Below, piece by piece: positions 7,836-16,500 of a DNA stretch of 64,000 bases. Position 1 is the first letter of the stretch, and each line of letters begins with the position of its first letter. The stretch covers positions 14,511 to 78,510 of the forward strand of contig JAEXOO010000037.1 of the NCBI GenBank assembly GCA_023439305.1. The letters run 5' to 3'. Made by a program: the position numbers and the translations under genes. The notes under the pieces were generated by a model. That model was not told the DNA's origin. It saw only the letters and a program-made list of their open reading frames with translations, and did no database searches. The DNA comes from Pseudomonadota bacterium (GTDB lineage: Bacteria > Pseudomonadota > Gammaproteobacteria > Burkholderiales > Burkholderiaceae_B).

Positions 7836-8750
7836 ATGACAGTCAGCACGGGCCGCGTTCATGCAGACGCTCCCATCGGAATTTTCGACTCCGGCGTAGG
7901 CGGCTTATCCGTCTGGCGCGCGATCCGGCAGGCCCTGCCGGGCGAAGACCTGCTGTACCTGGCTGACTCCGGGCATGCCCCCTATGGCGACCGGCCCGCG
8001 CAATGGATTCAAGAACGCACCGCCCTGCTGACCCGATTTTTGCTGGATCAGGGCTGCAAAGCCATCGTCATCGCCTGCAACACTGCCACCATGGTGGCGG
8101 CTGCTTTTTTAAGGGCGCGCTTTCCGATTCCCATCATTGCCATTGAACCGGCCATCAAACCAGCCGCCCTGATCAGCCACAGCCGCTCTATCGCCTTGAT
8201 GGCGACCAGCCGCACGGTAGACAGCAAGGGACTGGACGACCTGGTGCGGCGCCATGCCGCCGATATTGAGCTGATCCGCCTTCCCTGTCCCGGCCTGGCA
8301 GACCGTGTCGAAGCGCTGCAATTGGGCGGACCCGAATTGGAACAGGCTCTGCGCACACTGCTGGCGCCGGCCTTGCAAAGCCAGGCCGATACGCTGGTGC
8401 TGGGCTGCACCCATTACCCTTTTCTGCGGCCAACCATTGAAACGATCTGCGCAGGCCGCTTCCAGATCATCGAACCTTCTTTTGCGGTAGCGGCCCAGGT
8501 ACGCCGTCGCCTGAACGATGCCCATTGCCTGAGCGCGCGCCAGCAGGGTGGAAAAAATGAGTTCATCAGCAGTGCAGAGTCCGCCCGGGCAAGCGAGATC
8601 ATCCGCGCTCTGAGCGGCCTTCCACAGATACATCTGCGTTCGCTTCCTGAACTAGCGCAAACCTCGCTCCCGGCACACGGCATCAACACCGCCGCCGCGC
8701 GCTTGGCGATCCATACCAGTTCCACAGGCACGTCCTGGAAAATATGTTGA
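7836..8750 (+). CDS. murI: Glutamate racemase MurI
   Basis: A 304-residue cytoplasmic enzyme that interconverts L- and D-glutamate to supply D-Glu for peptidoglycan. It carries the family signature FDSGVGGLSV (residues 18-26) and ADSGHAPYG. The two catalytic Cys lie in ACNTATMVA (Cys81) and LGCTHYPFL (Cys191). Length is about 35 residues above the minimal family size, due to N- and C-terminal extensions. The gene stands alone, with no clear terminator after it. Confidence 0.96.
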   Translation: MTVSTGRVHADAPIGIFDSGVGGLSVWRAIRQALPGEDLLYLADSGHAPYGDRPAQWIQERTALLTRFLLDQGCKAIVIACNTATMVAAAFLRARFPIPIIAIEPAIKPAALISHSRSIALMATSRTVDSKGLDDLVRRHAADIELIRLPCPGLADRVEALQLGGPELEQALRTLLAPALQSQADTLVLGCTHYPFLRPTIETICAGRFQIIEPSFAVAAQVRRRLNDAHCLSARQQGGKNEFISSAESARASEIIRALSGLPQIHLRSLPELAQTSLPAHGINTAAARLAIHTSSTGTSWKIC

Positions 8751-9079
8751 TGAGCACGCTGACCAGGCCCAACGGATCAGCGGTGCTGATCTTCTGCGGC
8801 AACCCGGCTTAACCTTATGAAAAACAGGCTTATTTGCTCATGGTGGCTACGTCCGTAGATGACTGAAAAAACAGACCGGCCCGTACACATTACGACAACA
8901 ATCCGCCATCTTGCTTCCACCTGTTTTTCGCTTTTTTTTGAATCATTCCTTATCTGTCAAGCACTTAAGCCTTAGGCACCAAAGCATTGGTCTTATATAA
9001 GATTAAGTAATTTGCATATGACTTACAGGGCTTTGAGGCTTAAAATATGCAGGAAAACAGATTCGGAGAACCCAAAATC
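8751..9079. other. Intergenic region upstream of tsdB
   Basis: The 329 bases contain no supported gene. The last third is AT-rich (TTATATAAGATTAAG near 8994-9008) and probably holds the tsdBA promoter, but no clear -35/-10 pair can be fixed. Confidence 0.5.
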
Positions 9080-9796
9080 ATGCAAAAAACATGGCAAAAA
9101 CTCGTACCGGCCAGCCGGTACCTTGTGCTCGCCTTGACGCTGGCTGGCGGAACATCTGCTGCCGCGGACGAGCTGGTCGAGCAGGGCAAGGCATTGGCTG
9201 CCTCGGGCAGCGGCAGTGTCTTGGCCTGCGCGACCTGTCATGGCGCTCAAGGTGAAGGCAATGCCGCGGGCGGCTTTCCCTTCCTGGCCGGTCAGGGCGC
9301 CAACTACCTGACCGAGCAGCTGCAGCACTTTGCGTCGGGCAAGCGCAGCAATCCCATCATGCAGCCCCTTGCCAAGGCCATGACACCGGAACAGATGAAG
9401 GCCGTTTCCGCCTATTTCGCGCAACTGCCTGCCCCGCTGGACAAGGACATGCTCAGCGCGCACCTGGACCTGTATCCCTCTCAGGATCAAGTGGGAGCCT
9501 GGGTCGCCAACCGTGGCGACTGGAACAACAACATTCCCGCCTGTATTCAATGCCACGGCCCCGGCGGCGTGGGCGTGGGCGATACCTTCCCCGCACTGGC
9601 CGGCCTGCCTGCTCCCTACATTTCTGAGCAGCTCAAAGCCTGGCGTGACGGCAAGCGCGATCCCGGCCCCTTGGCCCTGATGGGCGAGATCGCCAAGCGC
9701 ATGAGCGATGAACAGATCACCGCCACCGCCGATTACTTCGCGCAACTGCCCGCCACTCTCAAGACCCAGCCTGCCCCAGAGGGAGCCAAGAAATGA
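9080..9796 (+). CDS. tsdB: Di-haem cytochrome c (cytochrome c4-like), probable TsdB partner
   Basis: A 238-residue exported protein with a Sec signal peptide (residues 1 to ~29, ...GGTSAAA) and two haem-binding motifs, CATCH at 50-54 and CIQCH at 155-159. Each sits in a cytochrome c4-type half with matching ISEQL/LTEQL and YFAQLPA phrases, showing an internal duplication. The ATG at 9080 is preferred over 9047 because GGAGA lies ahead of it and the signal peptide then starts normally. The stop overlaps the tsdA start (ATGA). In known tsdBA pairs, TsdB accepts electrons from the thiosulfate dehydrogenase; that role is inferred here from the neighbour. Confidence 0.8.
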   Translation: MQKTWQKLVPASRYLVLALTLAGGTSAAADELVEQGKALAASGSGSVLACATCHGAQGEGNAAGGFPFLAGQGANYLTEQLQHFASGKRSNPIMQPLAKAMTPEQMKAVSAYFAQLPAPLDKDMLSAHLDLYPSQDQVGAWVANRGDWNNNIPACIQCHGPGGVGVGDTFPALAGLPAPYISEQLKAWRDGKRDPGPLALMGEIAKRMSDEQITATADYFAQLPATLKTQPAPEGAKK

Positions 9797-10725
9797 TGCA
9801 TACTCTTACCCCCCGCCTGCGTACGCTCGCCCTGGCCTGCAGTCTGGGACTGGCCGGCCTGGGCGCCGCCCACGCCGTGGATCTGGGCGATGCCGCCCCT
9901 GCTTTTACTCCGCCGGACGCTCACAGCATTCCCGAGAACGACTTCGGCAAAGCCGTCCTGAAAGGCCAGGAAATCTTCCTGAAAACACCGCAGAATGCCA
10001 GCAAGTTCGTCGGCAACAATCTGAACTGCGTCAGTTGCCACATGGACGCGGGCCGTCGCGACAACGCGTCTCCGCTGTGGGCGGCCTATGTACTATATCC
10101 AGCCTACCGTTCCAAGAACGGCCACGTGAACACGCTGGCCGAGCGCTTGCAAGGCTGTTTCCGTTACAGCATGAATGGTGAAATGCCTCCTGCAGACGAC
10201 GAAACTATCGTGGCGCTGGAAAGCTATATGTACTGGCTGGCCCAGGGCGCGCCCACCGGCGTCAAACTCAAGGGCCAGGGATTCAAGCGCCTGCCCGAAC
10301 CGGCGCAGAAACCCGACTATGTACGCGGCGAAAAAGTGTTTGCGCAGAACTGCGCCCTGTGCCACGGCGCCGACGGCGCGGGCAAGGAAGTCGGTGATCA
10401 CATGGTGTTCCCGGCCTTGTGGGGCGACGGCTCCTACAACTGGGGCGCCGGCATGCACAGCATTCCGACCGCCGCCGCCTTCATCAAGGCCAACATGCCG
10501 CTGGGCAAAGGCAACAGCCTGAGCGATCAAGAGGCCTGGGATGTGGCCTACTACATGAACGCCCACGAACGTCCGCAGGACCCGCGCTTCAAGGGTTCGG
10601 TGGAAGAAACCCAGAAAAAATACCATGATGCCAAGACGGACCTGTATGGTCAGACCATCAATGGCAAAGTGCTGGGCGCCGAGTCCACTCCCAATGGCGG
10701 GCGGCTGCGCGCCAACGCCCAATAA
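9793..10725 (+). CDS. tsdA: Thiosulfate dehydrogenase-type di-haem cytochrome TsdA
   Basis: A 310-residue periplasmic protein with a signal peptide ending near AHA (residue 28). Haem 1 motif CVSCH is at 79-83 and haem 2 motif CALCH at 187-191. The stretch RLQGCFRYSMNG (Cys122) matches the TsdA signature RxxxCFxxSMNG, whose Cys is an unusual haem ligand. YPAYRSKNGHVNTL also fits. TsdA enzymes join two thiosulfates to tetrathionate, or run in reverse, in the periplasm. Co-translation with the cytochrome c4-like gene upstream supports the assignment. Other di-haem cytochromes are possible but lack this Cys motif. Confidence 0.85.
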   Translation: MMHTLTPRLRTLALACSLGLAGLGAAHAVDLGDAAPAFTPPDAHSIPENDFGKAVLKGQEIFLKTPQNASKFVGNNLNCVSCHMDAGRRDNASPLWAAYVLYPAYRSKNGHVNTLAERLQGCFRYSMNGEMPPADDETIVALESYMYWLAQGAPTGVKLKGQGFKRLPEPAQKPDYVRGEKVFAQNCALCHGADGAGKEVGDHMVFPALWGDGSYNWGAGMHSIPTAAAFIKANMPLGKGNSLSDQEAWDVAYYMNAHERPQDPRFKGSVEETQKKYHDAKTDLYGQTINGKVLGAESTPNGGRLRANAQ

Positions 10726-10740
10726 GCTGGGCTGATGACG

Positions 10741-10771
10741 AAAAACGGGAGCTCAGGCTCCCGTTTTTTTT
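10741..10771 (+). terminator. Rho-independent terminator after tsdA
   Basis: ACGGGAGC / GCTCCCGT with a TCAG loop, followed by a run of eight T, 15 bases after the tsdA stop. Confidence 0.93.
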
Positions 10772-11090
10772 ATGCCCAGAACTCTCTCATACTGAACGAT
10801 CAAGCTATTTACAGTTTGAATTTCAAATATTTTTCCGCTCGTCACAAACTCGACATCGATTCGCAACAACGTCCGCAGGCCGCAGCCGGCAAGGCCTGAC
10901 GCATGACGGGACTCCGCTCAAGCTGGCACATCCTATAAAACACAATCCAATCATCGGTGGATTTGCCCTTCTGTTAACGGGGCAGTCATACGTCCTTCCT
11001 ACACTGCCTGCGTCCTGATCCGTTGCCGACTGAGCAGCCCACCCCACGCACAGTCCGGCCCTCCCTTTCCTCTTCAGAACGAGTGGCTGT
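10772..11090. other. Intergenic region before the lipoprotein/phospholipase operon
   Basis: About 320 bases with no supported gene, presumably carrying the promoter of the downstream operon. I see no clear repeat or operator in it. Confidence 0.5.
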
Positions 11091-13172
11091 ATGTCCTTAC
11101 CCGCACTTCCTCCATTTCCCTTGCACCGCGTGCGACAGGCTTGCCTGTCCCTGTCCGCCGTGCTGCTGCTCAGCGCCTGCAGCAGCGGCTCGTCGGGCAG
11201 CGATGCATCGCCAGCCCCCGGCCCTCAACCGGAACAACCCACTCCCGAAACCGGGAACAAGCCGCAGGCCCTGGGCGGCAAGAAAGCCCTGCTCGTCAGC
11301 ATTGACGGCCTGACCTACGACGCCCTGCAACAGGCCCGCCGCGAAGGACGTCACCCCGCCCTGACCGCGCTGACGGTGGCCCCCGCCCAAACCGGCGGCT
11401 ACGTCGGTACAAGCAGCGAACAGCGCACCCTGCCTGTTCCCGGCTGGGCGTCGCTGGTGACCGGCACCTGGGCCGACCAACATGGCCTGCGCGGCGTCGG
11501 CGCCGAAGCCCAGACCTTGAACGCCCCCACCTTATTTGCACTGGCGTCCGAGCCGCAGACGGCAGCCACCGCTGTCAGCACCCGTGACTACCGCACGCTG
11601 CTGCAGCCCGACCTGCAAGCCGGTCACATGATCGAGGCCGCCGACTGTACCGACTCGGACTCCTGCGTTAACGAGCAGGCCAGCCAATACGTGCTGCAAG
11701 GCAAATCCCTGATTCTGGCCCAGCTGCAGGCGCCCGCCCGCGCTGCCGCCGAGCATGGCCTGGGCAGCGATGCCTACAAGCAAGCGGTGGAGCAGTCACT
11801 GACCACTCTGGATCAATTGGCAGCGCTGATCGAGACTCGCCGCCAGGCCGAATCCAGCGAAGACTGGCTGCTGTTGGTCACCACGGGCTACGGCCTGGAC
11901 GAGTTCGGCGGCACCACCGGTTCGCAATTCAACCGCAACAAGACCAGCTTCATCGCCGCCAACAAATCATTGCCCTCTTTGCCAGCTGCGGACAGCGCCG
12001 TGGCTGCCGATACCGACATGAACGAGCTGGCCGCCGTGATCGACATCGCGCCCACCGTGCTCGCCCACCTGGGCGCACAGGGCAAGGACTACCGATTCCG
12101 CGGAACAGGCCTGCAAGCCGCTGCCAGCATCCGCGAACTGAGCTACCACAAGCCCGCCGACAAGAACATCGTGACCCTGCGCTGGGTCCTGCAAGGCGAT
12201 GCGGGCCAAGAGGTGCGAGTTCTGCGCGACGGCGAACTGGTCGCCACGCTGCCAGCCGGCTCCACCCACTATGACGACACCTTGCCGGTTTCAGACACCG
12301 CTCAGGTCTATTCCTTCCGCTACAGCGTGCAATCAGGCCAGGCCGCATCCACTCTGCAAGTCGAGGCCGGCTATAAACCGCCGCCCAAGCTGGCTACCAC
12401 CTTGAAAGACGGACTGGTCAGCTACTACCCGATGACAGCGCTGCCCCTCGTGGATGGCAAAGGCGGCACGACACTGCAGCCGTCGGCCAGCGGTGTGCCG
12501 GCCGGCTCGCTGGTCGCCGCCGACTTCCTGGATCCCGCTTCTCCGACCGGCGCACTGCGTATCCTGGGCGCCAACGCCGACGCCAACGGTACGCGCGGCT
12601 ACGCGTTGAACATGACGCGCGACGTGTTTTCCCTGGCCAGCGTGCCCCAATTCACGCTGGGCTTCTGGTTCCGCACCCCGCCCAGCTGCTCCAGCTACGG
12701 CTATGGCGCCGCGATGATGGCCAACAAGAACTACGACTCGGGCAACAACGCCGGCTTTGCGCTGGGACTGTTCAATTCCGGCGGCTGCGACATCCGCTTC
12801 AACACGGGTTACGGCGGCGGCCGCAACGAAAGCCAAGGCTATCGCGTCACGCCCAATCAGTGGGCCTACGTGGCCGTCATCATCGACAAGAGCGGCAAAG
12901 TCATGCGCGGCCATGTCTTCGACCCTGCACTGGGCGCGCAGTTCAGCTCAGTGGCGCTGGAGACCCGCACCATCCAGGCGCTGGGCGGCACCGGCGCGGG
13001 CAAGCTGGGCATCAACGAAGACGTGACCGGCCAGTACTACAAGCGCTGGAACCCTGGCTACGACGTGAACATGGATTTCGGCGAACTGGCGATCTGGGAG
13101 CGCGCCCTGAGCACAGACGAGCTGACCAGCATCTACGAATCCCGCAAGCCCCTTTCCAGCCTGCAACCCTGA
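11091..13172 (+). CDS. Lipoprotein with alkaline-phosphatase-superfamily fold and C-terminal LamG-like domain; active site looks lost
   Basis: A 693-residue protein with a lipoprotein signal (LLLSAC, Cys30) and a Pro/Glu-rich linker. A phosphodiesterase/alkaline-phosphatase-type domain spans about 64-345 (LLVSIDGLTYDAL, RTLPVPGWASLVTGTW, DIAPTVLAHLG). A concanavalin/LamG-like domain spans about 430-690. Asp72 and a possible nucleophile Thr113 remain. The other metal-ligand places appear changed: the usual TDHG reads TGYG (266-268), the usual THG reads TTG (275-277), and the D-x-x-G-H stretch reads APARAAAEHG. It is therefore probably a binding protein rather than an enzyme. It is first in an operon with a small lipoprotein and a phospholipase C. 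Confidence 0.72.
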   Translation: MSLPALPPFPLHRVRQACLSLSAVLLLSACSSGSSGSDASPAPGPQPEQPTPETGNKPQALGGKKALLVSIDGLTYDALQQARREGRHPALTALTVAPAQTGGYVGTSSEQRTLPVPGWASLVTGTWADQHGLRGVGAEAQTLNAPTLFALASEPQTAATAVSTRDYRTLLQPDLQAGHMIEAADCTDSDSCVNEQASQYVLQGKSLILAQLQAPARAAAEHGLGSDAYKQAVEQSLTTLDQLAALIETRRQAESSEDWLLLVTTGYGLDEFGGTTGSQFNRNKTSFIAANKSLPSLPAADSAVAADTDMNELAAVIDIAPTVLAHLGAQGKDYRFRGTGLQAAASIRELSYHKPADKNIVTLRWVLQGDAGQEVRVLRDGELVATLPAGSTHYDDTLPVSDTAQVYSFRYSVQSGQAASTLQVEAGYKPPPKLATTLKDGLVSYYPMTALPLVDGKGGTTLQPSASGVPAGSLVAADFLDPASPTGALRILGANADANGTRGYALNMTRDVFSLASVPQFTLGFWFRTPPSCSSYGYGAAMMANKNYDSGNNAGFALGLFNSGGCDIRFNTGYGGGRNESQGYRVTPNQWAYVAVIIDKSGKVMRGHVFDPALGAQFSSVALETRTIQALGGTGAGKLGINEDVTGQYYKRWNPGYDVNMDFGELAIWERALSTDELTSIYESRKPLSSLQP

Positions 13173-13193
13173 TTTCCCGAGCAAGGACTTTTC

Positions 13194-13394
13194 ATGAACG
13201 ACATGATCGCTTCCCTTTCCGGCGCACGCCTCAAGCGCGCCGCGGCCCTGATGATGCTGTGCGGCCTGCTGGCCGCCTGCGACGGGGGCGGCTCCACCGG
13301 CCCGGCTCCGGAAAACCCGGGCCAGCCGGTCGAACCCGGCAATCCGGAAACGCCCACACCCGAAACCCCAAAGCAGCTTAAATGCGCCCCTTGA
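13194..13394 (+). CDS. Small Pro/Glu-rich lipoprotein
   Basis: A 66-residue protein with a lipoprotein signal peptide (MLCGLLAAC, Cys about residue 27) and then only ~40 residues of Gly, Pro, Glu, Thr and Asn, with no recognisable domain. The mature part resembles the linker of the preceding lipoprotein (both contain PTPET). It lies 21 bases after that gene and 22 bases before the phospholipase C. AAGGAC precedes the ATG. It could be an anchored spacer, or a remnant of a longer lipoprotein whose domain was lost. I do not recognise a function. Confidence 0.7.
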   Translation: MNDMIASLSGARLKRAAALMMLCGLLAACDGGGSTGPAPENPGQPVEPGNPETPTPETPKQLKCAP

Positions 13395-13416
13395 TCGCAC
13401 TACGAGATTTGCCACA

Positions 13417-15591
13417 ATGACTTCACGCCGCAATTTCCTACGCAACGTCACCGGCGCCAGCCTGGCCGCCGGCTCCCTGGCCGCATTCCCCCCCAGCATC
13501 CGCAAGGCGCTGGCCATTCCGGCCAACAACAAGACCGGCACTATCAAGGATGTCGAGCACATCGTCGTCCTGATGCAGGAGAACCGCTCCTTCGACCATT
13601 ACTTCGGCACGCTGAAAGGCGTGCGTGGCTTTGGCGACCGCTTCACCATTCCGCTGGCTAACGGCCGCAACGTCTGGCAGCAAAACTTCAGCACCACGGA
13701 AACCGTGCTGCCCTACCACCTGGACAGCACCAAAGGCAACGCCCAGCGCGTCAACGGCACCCCGCACGCCTGGGTGGACGGCCAACAAGCCTGGGATCAT
13801 GGCCGCATGGCCTTCTGGCCCAAATACAAGAATCGCCACTCCATGGGCTTTTACCGCGAAGCCGAAGTCCCCTTCCAGTTCGCCATGGCCAATGCTTTCA
13901 CCCTGTGCGACGCCTATCACTGTTCCATGCACACGGGCACCAACTCCAACCGCATGTTCCTGTGGACCGGCACCAACGGTCCCACCGGTAGCGGCGAATG
14001 CACCGTGAACAACGCCTGGGACAGCCTGGGCAGCTCCGCGCTGGGCTACGAATGGAAGACCTACCCCGAGCGTCTGGAAGAGGCCGGCATCAGCTGGAAG
14101 GTCTACCAGAACCTGCCCGACAACTTCACCGACAATTCGCTGGCCGGCTTCAAGCAATACCGCCGCGCCAACGAACAGTCCGGCAAGCCGAACAATACTC
14201 CTTACGACCCTGCCGACGACGTAGGCAATCCGCTTTACAAGGGCGTGGCCAACACCATGCCCGACGGCGGCTTCTTCGAGCAATTGCGCAAGGATGTCAT
14301 GGACGGCAAGCTGCCCCAGATTTCCTGGGTGGTCGCGCCGGCTAACTACTCCGAGCACCCAGGCCCTTCCAGCCCGGTGCAGGGCGCCTGGTATACGCAG
14401 GAGCTGCTGGACGCTCTGACGTCCAATCCCGAGGTCTGGAGCAAGACCGTGCTGCTGGTCAACTTCGACGAGAACGACGGTTTCTTCGACCACGTGCCCT
14501 CGCCATCCGCCCCATCCATCGATCCAAGCACGGGCAAGCCCGCCGGCAAGACCACGCTGACCGACGAGCAGATCGCCTTCGAATACTACAACTACCCCAG
14601 CCCCAAAGGCCTGGCCGGTCAGCCTGCTCGCGACGGCAAAGTATTCGGTCCCGGCGTGCGCGTTCCCATGTATGTGATCTCGCCCTGGAGCCGCGGCGGC
14701 TGGGTCAACTCGCAGGTGTTTGACCACACCTCTGTGATCCGCTTCATGGAAGAGCGTTTCGGCGTGATGGAGCCTAACATCAGCCCCTATCGCCGCGCCG
14801 TCTGCGGCGACCTGACCAGCGCGTTCAACTTCGCCAGCCCCAACGACGAGCCCTTGCCTACGCTGAAAGGCCGTCGCAGCCGCCAGGAAGCCGATGCAAT
14901 CCGCAGCGCCCAGGAACGTCTGGCGCAGGTTCCGCAACCGGTGGATAACCAGCGCATTCCCGTGCAGCAGACTGGCGTGCGCCCCTCGCGCGCCCTGCCC
15001 TATGAACTGCACGTCAGCGCCCGCTGCGACAGCAACAAAGGGGTGCAGCTGCTGTTCTCCAACACTGGCAAAGCCGCCGCCGTGTTCCATGTCTATGACA
15101 AGCTGAATCTGGATCGTATGCCGCGCCGTTATATGGTCGGGCCCGACCAGATTCTGGATGATGTCTGGGATGCGCAAGCCGACAACTTGGGGCACTACGA
15201 TCTGTGGGTGCTGGGTCCCAACGGCTTTCACCGCCACTTCCGCGGCGATGTCAGCGTGCTGAGCCAGCCGGAACAGGCCCGTCCCGAGATCCGCGTGTGC
15301 TACGAAGTCACTCAAGGCGATGTGTACCTGGAACTGATGAATGGCGGCCAGTCGGCCTGCACCTTCACCATTCAGTCCATGGCCTACCGTGAAGACGGCC
15401 CTTGGGAGGTCACCGTCGAGTCCGGCCAACAGGCCAAGCAGTCCTGGGCGCTGGCTTCCAGCGGACACTGGTACGACTTCGTGGTGCGCAGCAGCAGCGA
15501 CTCCAGCTACTACCGCCGTTTTGCCGGTCGCGTAGAATCGGGCGTGCATGGCGTCAGTGATCCGGCCCTGGGCATCCCCGCCTATCTGTAA
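13417..15591 (+). CDS. Phosphocholine-type phospholipase C with Tat signal peptide
   Basis: A 724-residue enzyme of the phosphoesterase (acid phosphatase/PLC) family. The N-terminus SRRNFLRN followed by a hydrophobic stretch is a twin-arginine signal. HIVVLMQENRSFDHYFGTLKG (about 48-68) is the family signature with active-site Glu/Asn; VNFDENDGFFDHV (about 348-360) is the second metal-binding stretch. The last ~230 residues form two beta-rich DUF756-like repeats, as in haemolytic and non-haemolytic PLCs of Pseudomonas and Burkholderia. Those enzymes cleave phosphatidylcholine and leave the cell by Tat then T2SS. A T2SS lies 2 kb away. Confidence 0.92.
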   Translation: MTSRRNFLRNVTGASLAAGSLAAFPPSIRKALAIPANNKTGTIKDVEHIVVLMQENRSFDHYFGTLKGVRGFGDRFTIPLANGRNVWQQNFSTTETVLPYHLDSTKGNAQRVNGTPHAWVDGQQAWDHGRMAFWPKYKNRHSMGFYREAEVPFQFAMANAFTLCDAYHCSMHTGTNSNRMFLWTGTNGPTGSGECTVNNAWDSLGSSALGYEWKTYPERLEEAGISWKVYQNLPDNFTDNSLAGFKQYRRANEQSGKPNNTPYDPADDVGNPLYKGVANTMPDGGFFEQLRKDVMDGKLPQISWVVAPANYSEHPGPSSPVQGAWYTQELLDALTSNPEVWSKTVLLVNFDENDGFFDHVPSPSAPSIDPSTGKPAGKTTLTDEQIAFEYYNYPSPKGLAGQPARDGKVFGPGVRVPMYVISPWSRGGWVNSQVFDHTSVIRFMEERFGVMEPNISPYRRAVCGDLTSAFNFASPNDEPLPTLKGRRSRQEADAIRSAQERLAQVPQPVDNQRIPVQQTGVRPSRALPYELHVSARCDSNKGVQLLFSNTGKAAAVFHVYDKLNLDRMPRRYMVGPDQILDDVWDAQADNLGHYDLWVLGPNGFHRHFRGDVSVLSQPEQARPEIRVCYEVTQGDVYLELMNGGQSACTFTIQSMAYREDGPWEVTVESGQQAKQSWALASSGHWYDFVVRSSSDSSYYRRFAGRVESGVHGVSDPALGIPAYL

Positions 15592-15627
15592 ACCAAGGCC
15601 ATAACCTTCCGCGTCCTGCGCGGACTT

Positions 15628-15668
15628 TCCCCGAAGCGCAAGCCCACCTTGCCTTCGGGGATTTTTTT
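15628..15668 (+). terminator. Rho-independent terminator after the phospholipase C gene
   Basis: A long stem TCCCCGAAG / CTTCGGGGA extended inside by GCAAG / CTTGC, followed by seven T. It ends the three-gene export operon. Confidence 0.94.
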
Positions 15669-15753
15669 GCCCGCCCAGCGCCGTCCGCTTGCCCGATAGC
15701 GGGACGCACGTGGTGAGCGCATAATGGCTGGGCATTCTTGTCCGGAGCGCCCC

Positions 15754-16407
15754 ATGAATCCGTCTGCCATACCCAATGCCGACTACGATGAAGCCGACTT
15801 GATCCGGCGCGCCCTGCGACGTGATACCGGGGCGCTGCGCCAGATAATGGAAACCTACAACCGCCGGCTTTTCCGGCTGGCGTGCAGCATTGTGCGCGAC
15901 CCCGACGACGCCCGGGATGTCGTACAGGAAGCCTATTTGCTGGCCTTCAGTCATCTGGACAGTTTTCGGGGCGACAGCACGCTGTCCACCTGGCTGTGCC
16001 GCATCACCATCCATCAGGCGTTGGGATTAAAACGCCGCCGGACACACGAGCGCCTGGACGAGGACGGCCTCGCCGCCCAACCTTCCCTGGCGCCGGACCC
16101 CGAACGCGCCACGGCGCAACGCCAGTTTATCCATCAAGTCGAGCAGGCCATCCTTGAGCTGCCGTTGCCCTACCGCGCCGTCATCATGGCCCGCGCCGTC
16201 GAAGGACTGAGCGTAGAAGAAACCGCCCATGTGCTGGACATAAGGCCCGAAACTGTAAAAACACGTTTGCATCGGGCACGACGCCTGCTGGAACTGGCCT
16301 TGCAAGAGCCTGGCGCACCCCGGCTATTGGATGTATTCCCCTTTGCGGGTCCGCGCTGCCAGGCCTTGACGCGAGCCGTCCTGGCGGCGCTAGGCGTAAA
16401 CCCCTAG
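15754..16407 (+). CDS. ECF-type RNA polymerase sigma factor
   Basis: A 217-residue sigma-70 family protein of the extracytoplasmic-function type. Region 2 is about residues 20-90 (RLFRLACSIVRDPDDARDVVQEAYLLAF, FRGDSTLSTWLCRI). Region 4 is about 125-180 (LPLPYRAVIMARAVEGLSVEETAHVL, RPETVKTRLHRAR). A 35-residue tail follows. GGAG seven bases ahead fixes the start at 15754 rather than 15724. No anti-sigma gene is adjacent; instead a DUF4142 protein and a cupredoxin follow, so these two are the likely targets or signal parts. Confidence 0.92.
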   Translation: MNPSAIPNADYDEADLIRRALRRDTGALRQIMETYNRRLFRLACSIVRDPDDARDVVQEAYLLAFSHLDSFRGDSTLSTWLCRITIHQALGLKRRRTHERLDEDGLAAQPSLAPDPERATAQRQFIHQVEQAILELPLPYRAVIMARAVEGLSVEETAHVLDIRPETVKTRLHRARRLLELALQEPGAPRLLDVFPFAGPRCQALTRAVLAALGVNP

Positions 16408-16500
16408 CCCCGGCCCGTAACCTTATCCGCGCTACCGCCATCCAATGGGCATCCACAACACCTTCATCCTGAAGGATGGGATTTCCCACCGGAGGCTTTC

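Noticed and set aside
13438..16014. Very long minus-strand frame (858 codons) opposite the phospholipase C gene
   Set aside because: It is the antisense shadow of a GC-rich gene. It has no family markers, and it crosses a strong plus-strand terminator at 15628.
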